Shown in pieces: positions 48,494 through 59,784 of a stretch of 64,000 nt of DNA (position 1 is its first letter; the number at the start of each line of letters is the position of its first letter). The stretch comes from Diphasiastrum complanatum (taxonomy: Eukaryota; Streptophyta; Lycopodiopsida; Lycopodiales; Lycopodiaceae): NCBI GenBank assembly GCA_029204225.1, contig CM055112.1, positions 26,674,118 to 26,738,117 on the forward strand, given 5' to 3'. The position numbers and the translations under genes were made by a program. Under the pieces are notes generated by a model. It was given only the letters and a program-made list of their open reading frames with translations. It was not told the origin of the DNA and ran no database searches.

Positions 48494-48501
48494 CTTATAT
48501 A
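48494..48501 (-). promoter_or_regulatory. TATA box of the H3-like gene
   Basis: TATATAAG on the minus strand, about 127 bp upstream of the MARTK start codon, followed by GGGTGC. Confidence 0.7.
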
Positions 48502-48983
48502 GTGAAGGGTTCTATTTCTAGTAAGTGCCCCTATAAAAGTTTTGGCCTCTTTTCCAAATATAGTATGTTCTTGTCTATGCTCATGAGTAAAAATCCTAAT
48601 CGCCAGTTAGCGGAAACCTTCAAAGAAAACCAGTAATAGTATTAAAATGCATATCACTAAACGATTTAAACCTTAACAAGTTTCAACCTTGGACATCCAC
48701 AAATGTAGTAACAGGCATATAAAATGTGACAACGCAAAATTAAAGTCAAAACATAACCAAATATATTAGAATAGAGTCAAAACGCAACCAACTAATTGTG
48801 TTTTCTATTTTTCATTAGATTAAATCCTTTATTCCCATTGGACTCCTAATGTCCCTGTTTGTAAAAATGAAACACATTCATGATCTTTTTTGGCTCGTCT
48901 CCGTATATGCAAAACCAAACACAAAGTTAATAATCCTATATTTATTCAACATTACTATTTAAAATTCAGGAATCTGATGGAAA
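48502..48983. other. E1 intergenic region
   Basis: AT-rich region between the H3-like promoter and the 3' end of gene 4. No ORF. A good donor (AAAAT/GTGAGT) at the end of gene 4 means a further 3' exon of gene 4 could lie here. Confidence 0.4.
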
Positions 48984-50071
48984 TTAGGGACTCACATTTT
49001 GTCCATTACGAGTAAAGACAAAATCTACTGGCACATCAACAAAAGTCAATCCAAGCATATGCCGAAGATCTTCTAGGCTGCACTCCTTATCTATTTGAAT
49101 TTCTCGTATTTCATCATGGGGCAAATGTATGGATATCTCCACTTCTTGTTGATTCGTCTCCGCATCCAGAGGGTCCCATCGGCCATGACCAAACTTATAT
49201 CACCTATAGATAAAACTTAAGGAGCATGTTTGACGTGAAATATGATACCTTATGGTCATTGTTTCACAAGAGAGCTTACACCTTATTAAATCTCCTTTAT
49301 GCTCCATTTCCTTTGAATCCCATGCGACAAATATGTTATCCAATAGTGATGATTCTGTTGCTTTCCATGCCCACATCGTGTTTGTTTTTCTAAAGGGGAC
49401 CGCCTTAAATATGGCAACAAATACGGTGATTGGCACAGAGATGCTAGTGTAGACTCGTTTGGATCCGAATGTTGGCTTCATATTACTAGTAATCTCTTTG
49501 AGAAGTTGCCTCTGCATTAATTCAATAGTCAGTTAGTCAACATATGGCCACTCGTGAGAATCGATCGCAGGCTCAGAAATTGGTGCTAATTTGCCTTGGC
49601 CAAAGTTTTTTTTTGGAACTTCGTACATGTGATCGTAAAAGAAAATGCCCATTTTGATCAGGGCAGAGGATGCCAACCCACCATATATTAGTTCTCCATA
49701 TTTGGCGTGTATGGCGGAGAATTTTCCAGTGAAGGACTTCACGTTTTGCCAGTCGAAGCTATTTGAAGGAAAGACATCTGCACCAGGCATTAATGCAACA
49801 TTATTATCCATAACAATGACATAATAATAATTCAAACATAATAGTTAACACAAGAATAAAAGAGGTGAGACCTACAATGTGACTGCATGGTTCTATCAGC
49901 AACAACCACATCCAATAAAATATCTCGACGCATGTATACGTGTTGCACATTTGCAAGGTATTCGCCGTTTTGGTCGATCTTGAATTCGTGGATCCTTCCT
50001 TTCCAATGGTAGTCTTGGTTGTTTCGCTTCCTCTTTGCAACCTTGTGAGTTCCTTTGCCCGATGGTTGCAT
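48984..50071 (-). pseudogene. E1 gene 4, unknown spliced protein with in-frame stops
   Basis: Exon 1 (50071-49876) starts MQPSGKGTHKVAKRKRNNQD and ends RTMQSH. A GT-AG intron of 98 bp (49778-49875, phase 1) leads to exon 2 (FPSNSFDWQNVKSFTGKFSA, YGGLASSALIKMGIFFYDHM). From 49777 to the stop at 48984 the frame is open except for TAA at 49533-49535 and TGA at 49200-49202. Each stop could instead lie in a tiny GT-AG intron (30 and about 45 nt), shorter than usual for plants. The C-terminal part (EVEISIHLPHDEIREIQIDK, SLEDLRHMLGL, DFVFTRNGQN) recalls a ubiquitin-like beta-grasp domain, a weak impression only. Basic N-terminus; no family recognised. Its 5' end faces the right terminal repeat. Confidence 0.55.
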
Positions 50072-50554
50072 GTAAACTCAGTCAAAAGTTGAAAATGTAT
50101 GGGGCGTACTCTAAGCTATCTCTGAGCGACTAAAAATAAGTCTGAATTAAGCACAATGCTGATAAGCAGTAAGCGCAATAGCAATCTCTAATCAACTCTA
50201 ACGAAATTAGCTAGAATGCTCAAGAGTGTCCAAGCTCGCAAACTTGAGAGAGAACGCTAACTATTCAATACTTGATGATTGATCTTCATCCTTGAGATGT
50301 AGAATATAAATAGCTATTAATACTAAGCAATTAGACCATCAAATGCATCATCCAGTTGGCTGTGATGTGTTTGCATCCATCTAGTTAGGACTTTGATGTG
50401 TGCAACAATGGAAGCTAGTTGATTCTTGGGCTTCCTTGATTGAGTAGAGGCCATAATGGATGATGTAATGATAATGTAGGATATGCGAAATAGTGTGTAG
50501 ATCTTCAGATAAGGTGAACCAAAATAAAAAAAATAGAATATTTGTGGAGTATAC

Positions 50555-50631
<77 letters not shown>

Positions 50632-50917
50632 ACAAAATGAGAGAGAGATGAGGGATACAAGCTTGTGAACATTCAAAATTTGAAATAAGGACTAGGCTCA
50701 CTTAGGATATGGCTGCTAGTAGATAGACAGGCTAGTTGATGTTAACTTGTAGGCATAGTTATTGCTTTATCTAGGGTTAATGTTAGAGGTGTACTTTGTG
50801 GGCCCACGCTTGATTTAATCTGCACCATTGAATTTGCCATGTCATATGGACCATTCTCTCTCAGTTATCAATATTTTATTGGGACACGTGTCGTCATTAA
50901 CACTAATTATAATTAGT
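50072..50917. other. E1 right subterminal region with (AG)n
   Basis: Leader of gene 4. On the minus strand CTATTTATATTC (about 50293-50304) could be a TATA element. (AG)n occupies 50561-50629. No ORF of protein character. Confidence 0.4.
50561..50629. repeat. (AG)34 microsatellite
   Basis: 69-bp uninterrupted run inside the E1 right subterminal region. Confidence 0.97.
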
Positions 50918-50956
50918 GAAGAGGCCCTTTTTGAGTCCAAAAAGGGCCCTAATGCA
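50918..50956 (-). repeat. E1 right terminal inverted repeat
   Basis: Reverse complement starts TGCATTAGGGCCCTTTTTGG; 38 of 39 bases match 37533-37571. The inner edge continues with ACTAATTATAATTAGTG, itself a palindrome. Confidence 0.85.
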
Positions 50957-50999
50957 TTAGCCAATTCGTGCTTTAGAATAGCTTGTTTTTCAAAGCAAT

Positions 51000-51305
51000 G
51001 TGAAACTGGAAAAGGCTAGTCAAGTAGAGGCATGCCAAGTGTCATCATGAGGTTGGGCCTCAATCCGCTCGTGACTTGTACAAATCAAAATGCATGGTTA
51101 AAATAAGAAAATAGACATAAAAGCCATCAAACGCCATGCAAAATCTCCATAGGTCCAATTGGAGTACATGGACCCTCATAAGATTATTAATTACATTATC
51201 GGCCAAGCCCAGAATGACGTGGCTTAACTAACAACCTATACACTAGAGTACCGGCTATCCATGCCAAATTATGCTGAATCCCACATATTGGACATGGACA
51301 TAACA
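51000..51305 (-). mobile_element. chromovirus LTR fragment
   Basis: In minus sense, GGGGGAAGAA (polypurine tract) is followed at 51305 by TGTTATGTCC, a typical LTR start after the chromovirus pol end. The LTR would run toward lower coordinates; its far end near the E1 right terminus is not determined. Confidence 0.45.
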
Positions 51306-51623
51306 TTCTTCCCCCTTGAACTACTTCTATCCTCAGAAGTGGAAACTAAGAAAATTCTTCTTTATGCTTTCAACCCTTTCTCACGAATTATCATCCTCAG
51401 TCTGACCCTTCCACCTAATCAAGCACTCAGAGATAGAACAATTTCTCAATTGATTATCTCTGGTTCTAAGTACTCTTTCAAGTTCCAAAGATACACTAAG
51501 TGATAAATCCTCCAAGTGGGTAAGATCCTCATTAGGTCCAACTACATCACCTTCATGTAAACTTAATTTTAACCAGCTTACATGAAACATTGGGTGAGCA
51601 GTCGACTTATCCTGTGATGTCAA
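51306..51623 (-). pseudogene. Ty3/gypsy chromovirus integrase tail with chromodomain
   Basis: Minus frame HPMFHVSWLKLSLHEGDVVG followed by a chromodomain (LELERVLRTRDNQLRN, ECLIRWKGQTEDDNS), where the usual Trp codon is a TGA stop, then ERVESIKKNF and the FKG tail typical of chromovirus pol, a polypurine tract and an LTR start. Upstream integrase, RNase H and RT are absent, so this is a 3'-end fragment. Chromodomains steer integration to marked chromatin; this one is dead. Confidence 0.8.
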
Positions 51624-51732
51624 TTTTGATTGCTATACTTGCCTTATCATCAAGAAAGTAAATTTCATTGCTAAAGGGATTAGAGATGGTAGGCTTTTCA
51701 AGCTTGATCTTTGTGTTAGATCTAATCACAAT

Positions 51733-52062
51733 TTGGATGTGATGGAAGCCAAGGAAGAGCTTGTTTTTCAAGAGGAGAAATTGGAGCATCCAGATCTCAA
51801 ATCCATGGATGTTGGTTTTGCTTTTAATGTCAAGAATGTTGTTTCAAGTGTGGATGAAAGTGTCTCTAATGTTGCTGGTGTCAAGTATCCTGCAAGGCTC
51901 AAGGAGGAGTCAAGTGAAGAAGAAAGTGTAGAGCATCAATCTCTACAACCAAGCACACCAAGGGTATCATTAAGATCCAAGGAGAAGCCAAATCTTAAAA
52001 AAAGACATATTTATAAAGATTTACAAGCAAGCACTACAACAACCCTGTGTAGAGTTTCTTGA
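51733..52062 (+). CDS. unrecognised ORF, 109 codons
   Basis: Polar, acidic then basic sequence (KEELVFQEEKLEHPDLKSMD, RLKEESSEEESVEHQSLQ, RSKEKPNLKKRH). The latter part resembles the variable Ser/Glu/Lys linker between integrase and RT of copia elements, but no fixed motif is present. Confidence 0.25.
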   Translation: MDVMEAKEELVFQEEKLEHPDLKSMDVGFAFNVKNVVSSVDESVSNVAGVKYPARLKEESSEEESVEHQSLQPSTPRVSLRSKEKPNLKKRHIYKDLQASTTTTLCRVS

Positions 52063-54741
52063 TGTAGAATTAAAATCATGAGAGCTAGATTACATCACAC
52101 ATTGCATGGTCAATAATTATAAATAAACTTTCTTTCTTGAATTACTTATCGTAATGTCTAACACTACATTTTCTTTTCGTCCAACATATCTTGAGAGATC
52201 ATACAACATTCTTTGCAAATACATATGGAAGTCTGAGTGTCTAGTCATGGAATATCACAAGCACGAGTAAGATTCCATCACTGATATGGAGGAACCAGTG
52301 ACAAAAGAAGCTACATTTCTCAATTATTTTTTCTATCGAAGAGTTCAAGTTCGACAAATAACCAAATCTTCATATTAGAAGAAGTTTAGAAAGTCATGCA
52401 AGTTTATATAACAAGAAAATAGCTAGAAATACTCACAAAAGACTTTGTAGTCTTTTTTTATGTAAAAATTACATTGTTGATAATTTTAAAAAAAATCATT
52501 TTAGTTCATCAGAATTCTCATCATGTCCAATTGTTGTGTTATCATGACAAAATTCTCTACTTGAAAATGGATCTAGGAGATGAGGATTGTCTTGATTACC
52601 ATTTAATTGTATATATGAACCATATAATGAATAACAAGATAGAAACATTCTCTTGTCCATAGCCTAAAATATTCAAAACATGAGATCTCTGAATGACAAT
52701 GGATTTATTTGCTCTAATAAACTTATGCCCTCCTAAGTAATGTGACAATGCCTTTACGACCATAATCAATGTCTCCCCAATTGGATTGAACTTACATATT
52801 TTATTTTATTTATAAATGCTTGAGGTAATGGCCCAGTTCATTGTCCCCATGGAATGAGTTTCAGTGCTTTTCGATACTTCCTCAATGAACATTAAATTCA
52901 TCTATAATAAGAGTAGTTCGCATACATCGGGAAGAGGTATCAAGTAACCATGTTTATAAAGAATTCAACATTACATGTAATTTCAAAATAAGAAAAAAAT
53001 ATATATTGGGCTTTATGAAGACAAGCAAAATATCACCACTAAGAAATTCTTCATCTTTTTCATATTCGATACCATGCACCATATCATGACTAGTCTCAAA
53101 AGTTGTGATATTCAAGAATTTCAAAACGGTGCTAGATAGGAGACATAATATTTCTTCTTCACGATATTCAAAAAAATTACATAGGTCTGTAGTAGTAATA
53201 TATACATCATTATTGACATAGTATTTTGACATATCGAACAAGTCCCTAGATTGTACATCAGAAGTGTCTTTATGTACAGAAAAATGGGAACCAATAAAAG
53301 TCTATCTCAGTTTCTTTGTGTCTACATTATTGATGTCATAATCTTTCTCAAGGGTGTCTATAAGAAAGTGGCTTACGTCTATGTGAGACGAATGAGAAAT
53401 AAAGGTGGATGTCTCAAACTATTTGAAGTTCAATGACTCCAAATCTTTTGGAGTTTGAAGAATATAACAAAAAAAGACAAACAAACTTTTTTTGGTATTT
53501 GAGATACCTATAATTTCATATGCAAATACTATAGGATGTGGAGTTTTTAAATTGTCCAAAAAGCTTGGTATACATCCTCTCTAATCTTAGTCTGTGACAA
53601 GGAGCAAAATGCACAGGTCACTAAAGTGCATGAAGGAGAGAGCACCTTACGATATTATAGGAATAGTCAAAGCATCTATAAATCTAATATAATGGTCATA
53701 AGAAGCCTCAACATTCTACTGAGCTATTTAAAAATATATACAAAAGGTCGAAATAAAGATTTGAAATAATTGACATTATTTTTTATATCAAATTCAAGAA
53801 GAAATGAGGATAGGGCAATGTCTCTATTGAAATGTGACAAATGTGCCATTTTAAATAGCTTCTATCACAAAATGAGAGCAAATATTGCTTTTGTACACAT
53901 GAGATATCTCAAGTTGATATATGATATTTGTTTGGAGTACAACATTCTCAATCAAGTGTAAATAATTGCATCATTTATCGTCAAGATTAGAAAATTCTAG
54001 ATACTTTTCCAATTCATAACGAGAGTCATTGGAAGAAATCAAAGGTGCCATATAAAGTATGAAGGAATTGTCATATCATACCATGATTTCTACATTTTTA
54101 TAAGTATATGCATTTGATTGACATAATATAATATTTCGTCTATATGTTGTGTACTATGTTGCATACCTTTATAGTAAGTAGCTCACCCATGGAATATAGA
54201 TTTTAATATGGTTTTTTTTTTCTCTTGTAGAAATTTGGCCATAGATATGAGCTCTTTTTTGAACTTTGATTGTAGGTGTCTTGTGATATCTATCAATATG
54301 AGATGGCATGCAAAAGGAACATGTGAGGAGGGTATATGGTGCCACCTAATAAATTGCCTTGCTCAGAAGCATGATGGACTCCAAATGGTCCAAGTTTTGT
54401 TATAGAGTCCATTTTGAGATTTAAGTAATCATCGGAATACATGGCCAAGATTGATAATGAATTATAGCATGCCACCTTGTTTTATACCAAAAAGTTTTTA
54501 ATATTGCTCTTTGATTATTTTGCACCAAAGTAAAGCTTGAAAATATTAATGTCTACTTATAGGTTGTGTGGACTCACTCTAAACTCATTTGAGTTTTTAT
54601 GTTATTAGCTAAATCAATCAACAATAATTGCATGAAGTGTGATGTTTGATATTTTTTGTGAATGAGTCAAATCATTATTGATCAATTGGAGTATTTGTGG
54701 CATAGTTTATTGGCTTATGAGGTTACCAAAGATTTGTATCA
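52063..54741. other. no gene recognised
   Basis: 2.7 kb of AT-rich sequence. A minus frame at 52954-53241 (MFDMSKYYVNNDVYITTTDL, 95 codons) is the longest; it has mixed composition and no known motif. Nothing else stands out. Confidence 0.4.
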
Positions 54742-55122
54742 TTGCAAAGGGGTTTTACATTGAGGGGCATCCTTCAATGGAAATTTCATGATTTTTCAGC
54801 ATACAACTTGCTTGCTAGCGACTCAATGAAAGAGTATGTGAGATGCCTTGAATGTGGAGCCAACAACAACAAAAATACGGTTAATTCACTACCAACAATT
54901 ATTTATTGTGGGGATAAACATTGTTTACCTATGAATAGAAGATTGATGTGGAAGAGAGAGCACCACCTTATCAAAAAACATCATAAAAAATCATGCAAGT
55001 TTGTGATTAAAAAAGAAATGGCTAATGGATCCCAGAAAAAAGTGAGTGGAAGATGCATCAAAGTACACGAGCTGGAAGAGGCTAAGCACCCTCTATACTC
55101 TACCATATTGGAAAGTGAGTAG
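54742..55122 (+). CDS. unrecognised Cys/His-rich ORF, 126 codons
   Basis: Contains two C-x2-C-like pairs (YVRCLECGANNN and IIYCGDKHC) and a strongly basic stretch (MWKREHHLIKKHHKKSCKF, then VIKKE). A small zinc-binding, DNA- or RNA-binding fold is possible. The start codon is not supported by anything upstream, and no family is recognised; it may be a transposon relic. Confidence 0.3.
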   Translation: MQRGFTLRGILQWKFHDFSAYNLLASDSMKEYVRCLECGANNNKNTVNSLPTIIYCGDKHCLPMNRRLMWKREHHLIKKHHKKSCKFVIKKEMANGSQKKVSGRCIKVHELEEAKHPLYSTILESE

Positions 55123-57104
55123 TAAGTATGTTGAAGCTTTGATTCATTTTCGTTTCATGTTTTTTGACCAAGGATGATTGCATTATAAAACCAAACTTTT
55201 TTACTCCATTATGTTTTTATTTGAAATTCAATCCATTTCATGCACATGGAAAAAAAATATTGGTGAACACAAACATTATTTAATATTTGGAGAGAGAGAC
55301 TTTGTGAAAGTAAGAAAGAACATGGAAGACATGGGTAATCATCAAAAGGGGCCTATTTCTTATTATCAACCACACCTTACACATTTACAAAACTTGAAAA
55401 GCAAAAGCTTTTTGATCCTATGTCAACAATTCAAATTCATCATTATGAGCTCATGTATCAAGTGATAAGTTGGTGGCCATGAAGTCACATGCAATTACTT
55501 CCTCTAGCTATTTGATATTCTCATATTTGAGTAGGCTTGATTTGATATTATAAGGCTCTTTTTGCTTTGGGGAGGAGAACCAAAAAAAAAAAAAAAATGT
55601 CACTCTAGTTTTCTCAATAATGGTTAGGAGTTTGTTTCATTTCCAATTTTAGTATATTATTATTGGGTGTTGAAGGATACATAAAAAAATTGTTGTTTTC
55701 AACAAGATAAGGTAACATGTCGAAAGTTAAATTTTTGTTAGTTTCTCAATATGTTTTATAGACTTTTGATCATTTATCTTCTTACATTCCACTTTAAATT
55801 TCTTTATTTGAACAAGCCTTAAGTTCAATACCTAAAGCTCAAGTTTCTTCATGTTTATAACACTTAGCATTTCGTAGTTTTTATGTGTGATATTCATTAT
55901 CTAATTGGATCATTATTCCTCCTACAAAAGACTACTTCTATGACACTTCATAACTCCTAATTTTGATGGTTTGTAGTCTTTTCAAGTCTTTAAAACTAGT
56001 GAAAACTTGAAAACTACTTTTACTAGTTCTATGTAACATGAACTTGATTCATGGTACAAGCTTACAAATCTAATTATTTATGAAGGATCTCTGTAGGCAA
56101 AGGGATTTTTAATTAATGGATGTAACGAGATTGTTATGGTGATTTTTCCTTTGCATGGGTTAGTTAGCTACGAAAGATTCTTGGAGTGTCGTATAGTACA
56201 CTGGCAAGTTGGATAAAATCTAATGAGAAGCCATTTTTCACACCTTTCCAGTTACATTACCACAAAAGACATCATCACATTCATAGCAACTAAAGTAAGT
56301 CCTAAGCACAACACCACAACTATTCTGCAACACAATAGATCACAGATTACCACAATATCAACACATTATTACAATCAACAACACAATAAATGTACTACTA
56401 CTTCAAGCTAACATCCTTATTCTATCCAAATAAACCTAAGCTTTTACTCAAGCATGCTACCAAAAAATTCTACTGCATGAAGAGGAGGCATTAGCCAATC
56501 TTAATTTCACATCACATTAGCATATGACATAATAATAAAGAGCACAATGCCAAAATGAGAGCAATCACATTCACAAATGGAAATACTAACTTGATAATCC
56601 AAAACATTAACATTAAGAATATTCCTTTTTACATAAAAGGGCCTAGTTATAGCCGAAAGAGTGGTCCCATTTACTTATGGGATTAAAGAAGTCCAAGTTA
56701 CAATGCTTGACTTTGAGAGACTTTTAAAACCTTACAAGCTTAAGTTGAAAGCAGCTTAAACCTTCAATAATTCTAAAAGTCTAAGTTTAACATTGTACCA
56801 CCAAAATTTTTATCTAATCTTATCATGACAAATGTCATTACAAGCTGGACTTATACATGCATGACGCCAGGCTCGTGCCTTCTCATACAAAACTGTAAAT
56901 TACAAATACTTATGTAAGGTTCACCTTTTCCTAGAACTCTTGTCCTGAAGAAATACTCCTTGAGCCCTGTGTCCCAACCCCCACAATTGACGAACATACA
57001 AAGCAAGGACATGGATGGGTATGAGGACATACGTGGAATCAACTATACGATGTCATTCAATGATGATAGCAAGATCAACTGCATGTAGTGCATAAGGTGA
57101 AAGG
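55123..57104. other. no gene seen
   Basis: 2 kb of AT-rich sequence with short frames only and an A15 run near 55580. Confidence 0.4.
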
Positions 57105-57323
57105 ATGTCATTTGAGATGGCCAAGAGATTATTTTTGGAAGAATACAAAGAAGCTAGTGTGGATGACAATCTTCTTTGGCCTGACGGTCATTTGACAATG
57201 AAGTTGAATTCAAATCAAGTTATGGACCATGCGAAAGCTGAGAAAGGTTACATGACTACACTCGACGATCCCTACACCTTTGATTATATTTTCAAACACG
57301 TGCCAAAGCAAAAAAAATTCTAG
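57105..57323 (+). CDS. unrecognised ORF, 72 codons
   Basis: MAKRLFLEEYKEASVDDNLL, then WPDGHLTMKLNSNQVMDHAK and a Lys-rich end. Protein-like composition but short and isolated. It could be an exon or relic of a transposon gene. Confidence 0.25.
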   Translation: MSFEMAKRLFLEEYKEASVDDNLLWPDGHLTMKLNSNQVMDHAKAEKGYMTTLDDPYTFDYIFKHVPKQKKF

Positions 57324-57923
57324 CTTGTGTCAATATGAAACCTTATTCTTCAAGCAAGGCATTTGGATTTCTAGTTGGCATTGCTCACTATGCCTATCAA
57401 CTAGCATTCTTGACTAGAAAAGCAAATGTCGTGTTTGAAGATTAAAGGGCCAAATTGATACAAATTTTCTGAAAATTCTAGTTTAGCACTTGTTTGGAAC
57501 TATACTCAGGGAAGCACGGGTCGCTACATGTAATGATACCTTTCATAGCTCTCACATCATTCATACTTGATTTAAATCTAACTTTCTTATCGTATAATGA
57601 GCGTTAGGTTAAAGAAAATTCTAATCCATCATCCACACCTAAGTCTTCATATTCTTCCAAAAAAAAAAATCAGCAATGTCATTGTGCTTTCACCTTATAG
57701 AGAGCTACATCTTCTAGTTGGCATCATCGAATGAAATGTACAATTGATTCCATCTATGTTCTTTGTACCAATCTATGTTTTTTGTTTTGGCTTTGTATGT
57801 TATCCTTTAAATAGAGATGTCTTTTGTTCAGATGAAGATCCTTCATAGTAATGGCATTTCTGAATTTATCGTACCATGAACAAGTCCATGCCACAGGAAT
57901 ACAATAGCTCATAAGGAGGCCTG
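57324..57923. other. no gene seen
   Basis: 600 bp between the short ORF and the minisatellite; no features. Confidence 0.4.
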
Positions 57924-58889
57924 AAATACTTGGCCAGATTGTGTAGCACAACTAAAACCATAGAAGTTATTGAAGCAGATGATAGAATAGCACAACTGAA
58001 GCCATAGAAGTTACTGAAGCAGATGATAGAATCACTTGGCAAGATTGAATAGCACAACTGAAACCATAGAAGTTACTGAAGCAGATGATAGAATCACTTG
58101 GCTAGATTGAATAGCACAACTGAAGCCATAGAAGTTCCTGAATAGAATCACTTGGCCAGATTGAATAGCACAACTGAAGCCATAGAAGTTACTGAAGCAG
58201 ATGATAGAATCACTTGGCCAGATTGAAAATGGCACAACTGAAACATAAAAGTTACTGAAGCAGATGATAGAATCACTTGGCCAGATTGAATAGCACAACT
58301 GAAACATAGAAGTTACTGAAGCAGATGAAAGAATCACTTGGCCAGATTGAATAGCACAACTGAAACCATAGAAGTTACTGAAGGAGATGATAGAATCACT
58401 TGGCCAGATTGAATAGCACCACTGAAACCATAGAAGTTATTGAAGGAGATGATAGAATCACTTGGCCAGATTGAATAGCACCACTGAAACCATAGAAGTT
58501 ATTGAAGGAGATGATAGAATCACTTGGCCAGATTGAATAGCACAACTGAAACCATAGAAGTTATTGAAGGAGATGATAGAATCACTTGGCCAGATTGAAT
58601 AGCACAACTGAAACCATAGAAGTTATTGAAGCAGATGATAGAATCACTTGACCAGATTGAATAGCAGAACTGAAACCATAGAAGTCATTGAAGCAGATGA
58701 TAGAATCACTTGGCCAGATTGAATAGCACAACTGGAACCATAGAAGTTATTGAAGGAGATGATAGAATCACTTGGCCAGATTGAATAGCACCACTGAAAC
58801 CATAGAAGTTATTGAAGGAGATGATAGAATCACTTGGCCAGATTGAATAGCACAACTGAAACCATAGAAGTTATTGAAGCAGATGACGG
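57924..58889. repeat. 62-bp minisatellite, about 15 units
   Basis: Head-to-tail array with unit start GAATCACTTGGCCAGATTGA. Unit starts at 58029, 58091, 58145, 58207, 58270, 58331, 58393, 58455, 58517, 58579, 58641, 58703, 58765 and 58827: period 62 with one 54, one 63 and one 61. Units after 58393 are most alike, with an alternating GGAG/GCAG variant. The unit is not a multiple of three, so it is not coding. Confidence 0.97.
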
Positions 58890-59477
58890 AATTTCTCAAG
58901 TACGTCGGGATGAGGAAAACCCATGATGACAGAAAATCCTAAGCATAAGAGTACTAGAATAGAAAGGATATGGTCAGCGATTTTGACGTATGCCAAACAT
59001 TAAAAGAGCTCAATCTTGAACGATCTCTCTATTGCAATGAAAAATGAATATGAGATGTTGAAGATGCAAGGGACCAGGGTAATGCCATTACCGAAATTTT
59101 GCTGAAGGAGGAAGACCCTTTCTCTTGTTGCTCACTGCGCTGCATCCTCCGATTGAGTAAGATGGAACTCGTGAGTGAAAGACAGGTTTTTGCATATGAG
59201 TCGATCCACATCTGATGAACTAAAACTACACGCAGCTGCATCTATCTAACTATCGGTGGGTTTCAATTGAAGGTAAGAAAATTCAGATGTACTTCCTTGG
59301 ATCGGCTCAATAGCTCTTCTTCTGCCACTAGTTGTGCGAATTCGATGCTTAAATAGAAAGGCGAGCCTGGAAATCAGAAATGTGAAATGTGCATCTGTGA
59401 TCATCGTTGGCATTGCAGCAGCCGCAGCCGAGGCTTGGATTCATCATTAGGCAAAGGGGAGACGGAATCTTTTTCTG
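58890..59477. other. no gene seen
   Basis: 590 bp with only short frames. Confidence 0.4.
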
Positions 59478-59543
59478 TTTCCTTTTCCTTTTGCTTTTGC
59501 TTTTCCTTTCCTTTTGCTTTTGCTTTTGCTTTTCCTTTTGATT
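59478..59543. repeat. CTTTTG/CTTTTC hexamer repeat
   Basis: About ten tandem copies of CTTTTG or CTTTTC with small slips. Confidence 0.85.
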
Positions 59544-59659
59544 TGGGTTTGCAGGTGCAATAAGCGGCAGACAGCTGCGTGCACGGTAAAGTTGAATGTG
59601 TTGTCTCCTCCATGTGGCCTTAGGAAGCTCAGGACACAAAAATTACAAAATGCAGTCTT

Positions 59660-59662
<3 letters not shown>

Positions 59663-59710
<48 letters not shown>

Positions 59711-59738
59711 ACACACACACACACACACACACACGCGG

Positions 59739-59782
<44 letters not shown>
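59663..59782. repeat. (TC)n(CA)n(TC)n compound microsatellite
   Basis: (TC)21, a short break, (CA)12 ending CGCGGG, then (TC)21. Confidence 0.96.

Positions 59783-59784
<2 letters not shown>

Larger units (their letters stand above)
37533..50956 (+). mobile_element. E1: multi-gene DNA transposon bounded by 39-bp inverted repeats
   Basis: 13.4 kb between near-perfect inverted repeats; 8.3 kb after removing the nested copia C. It contains a transposase-like gene and an unknown gene on the plus strand, then a histone H3-like gene and a second unknown gene on the minus strand, so the two pairs converge near 46.8 kb. Related transposase-like gene pieces near related termini in E2 and E3 show that the terminus and gene travel together. 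The outer ends are not fully settled: TGCA lies at the outer end of both repeats, and an imperfect 8-bp direct repeat (TTTGCATT/AATGCATT) is an alternative target duplication. Membership of the two minus-strand genes rests on their lying inside the repeats. Confidence 0.65.

Noticed and set aside
37533-50956. E1 as a Polinton/Maverick or integrated giant virus
   Set aside because: No DNA polymerase B, capsid, packaging ATPase or retroviral-type integrase motifs in any frame, and the genes have plant-like introns.
57924-58889. CRISPR-like array
   Set aside because: Units are contiguous 62-bp repeats without unique spacers in a eukaryotic context; it is a minisatellite.
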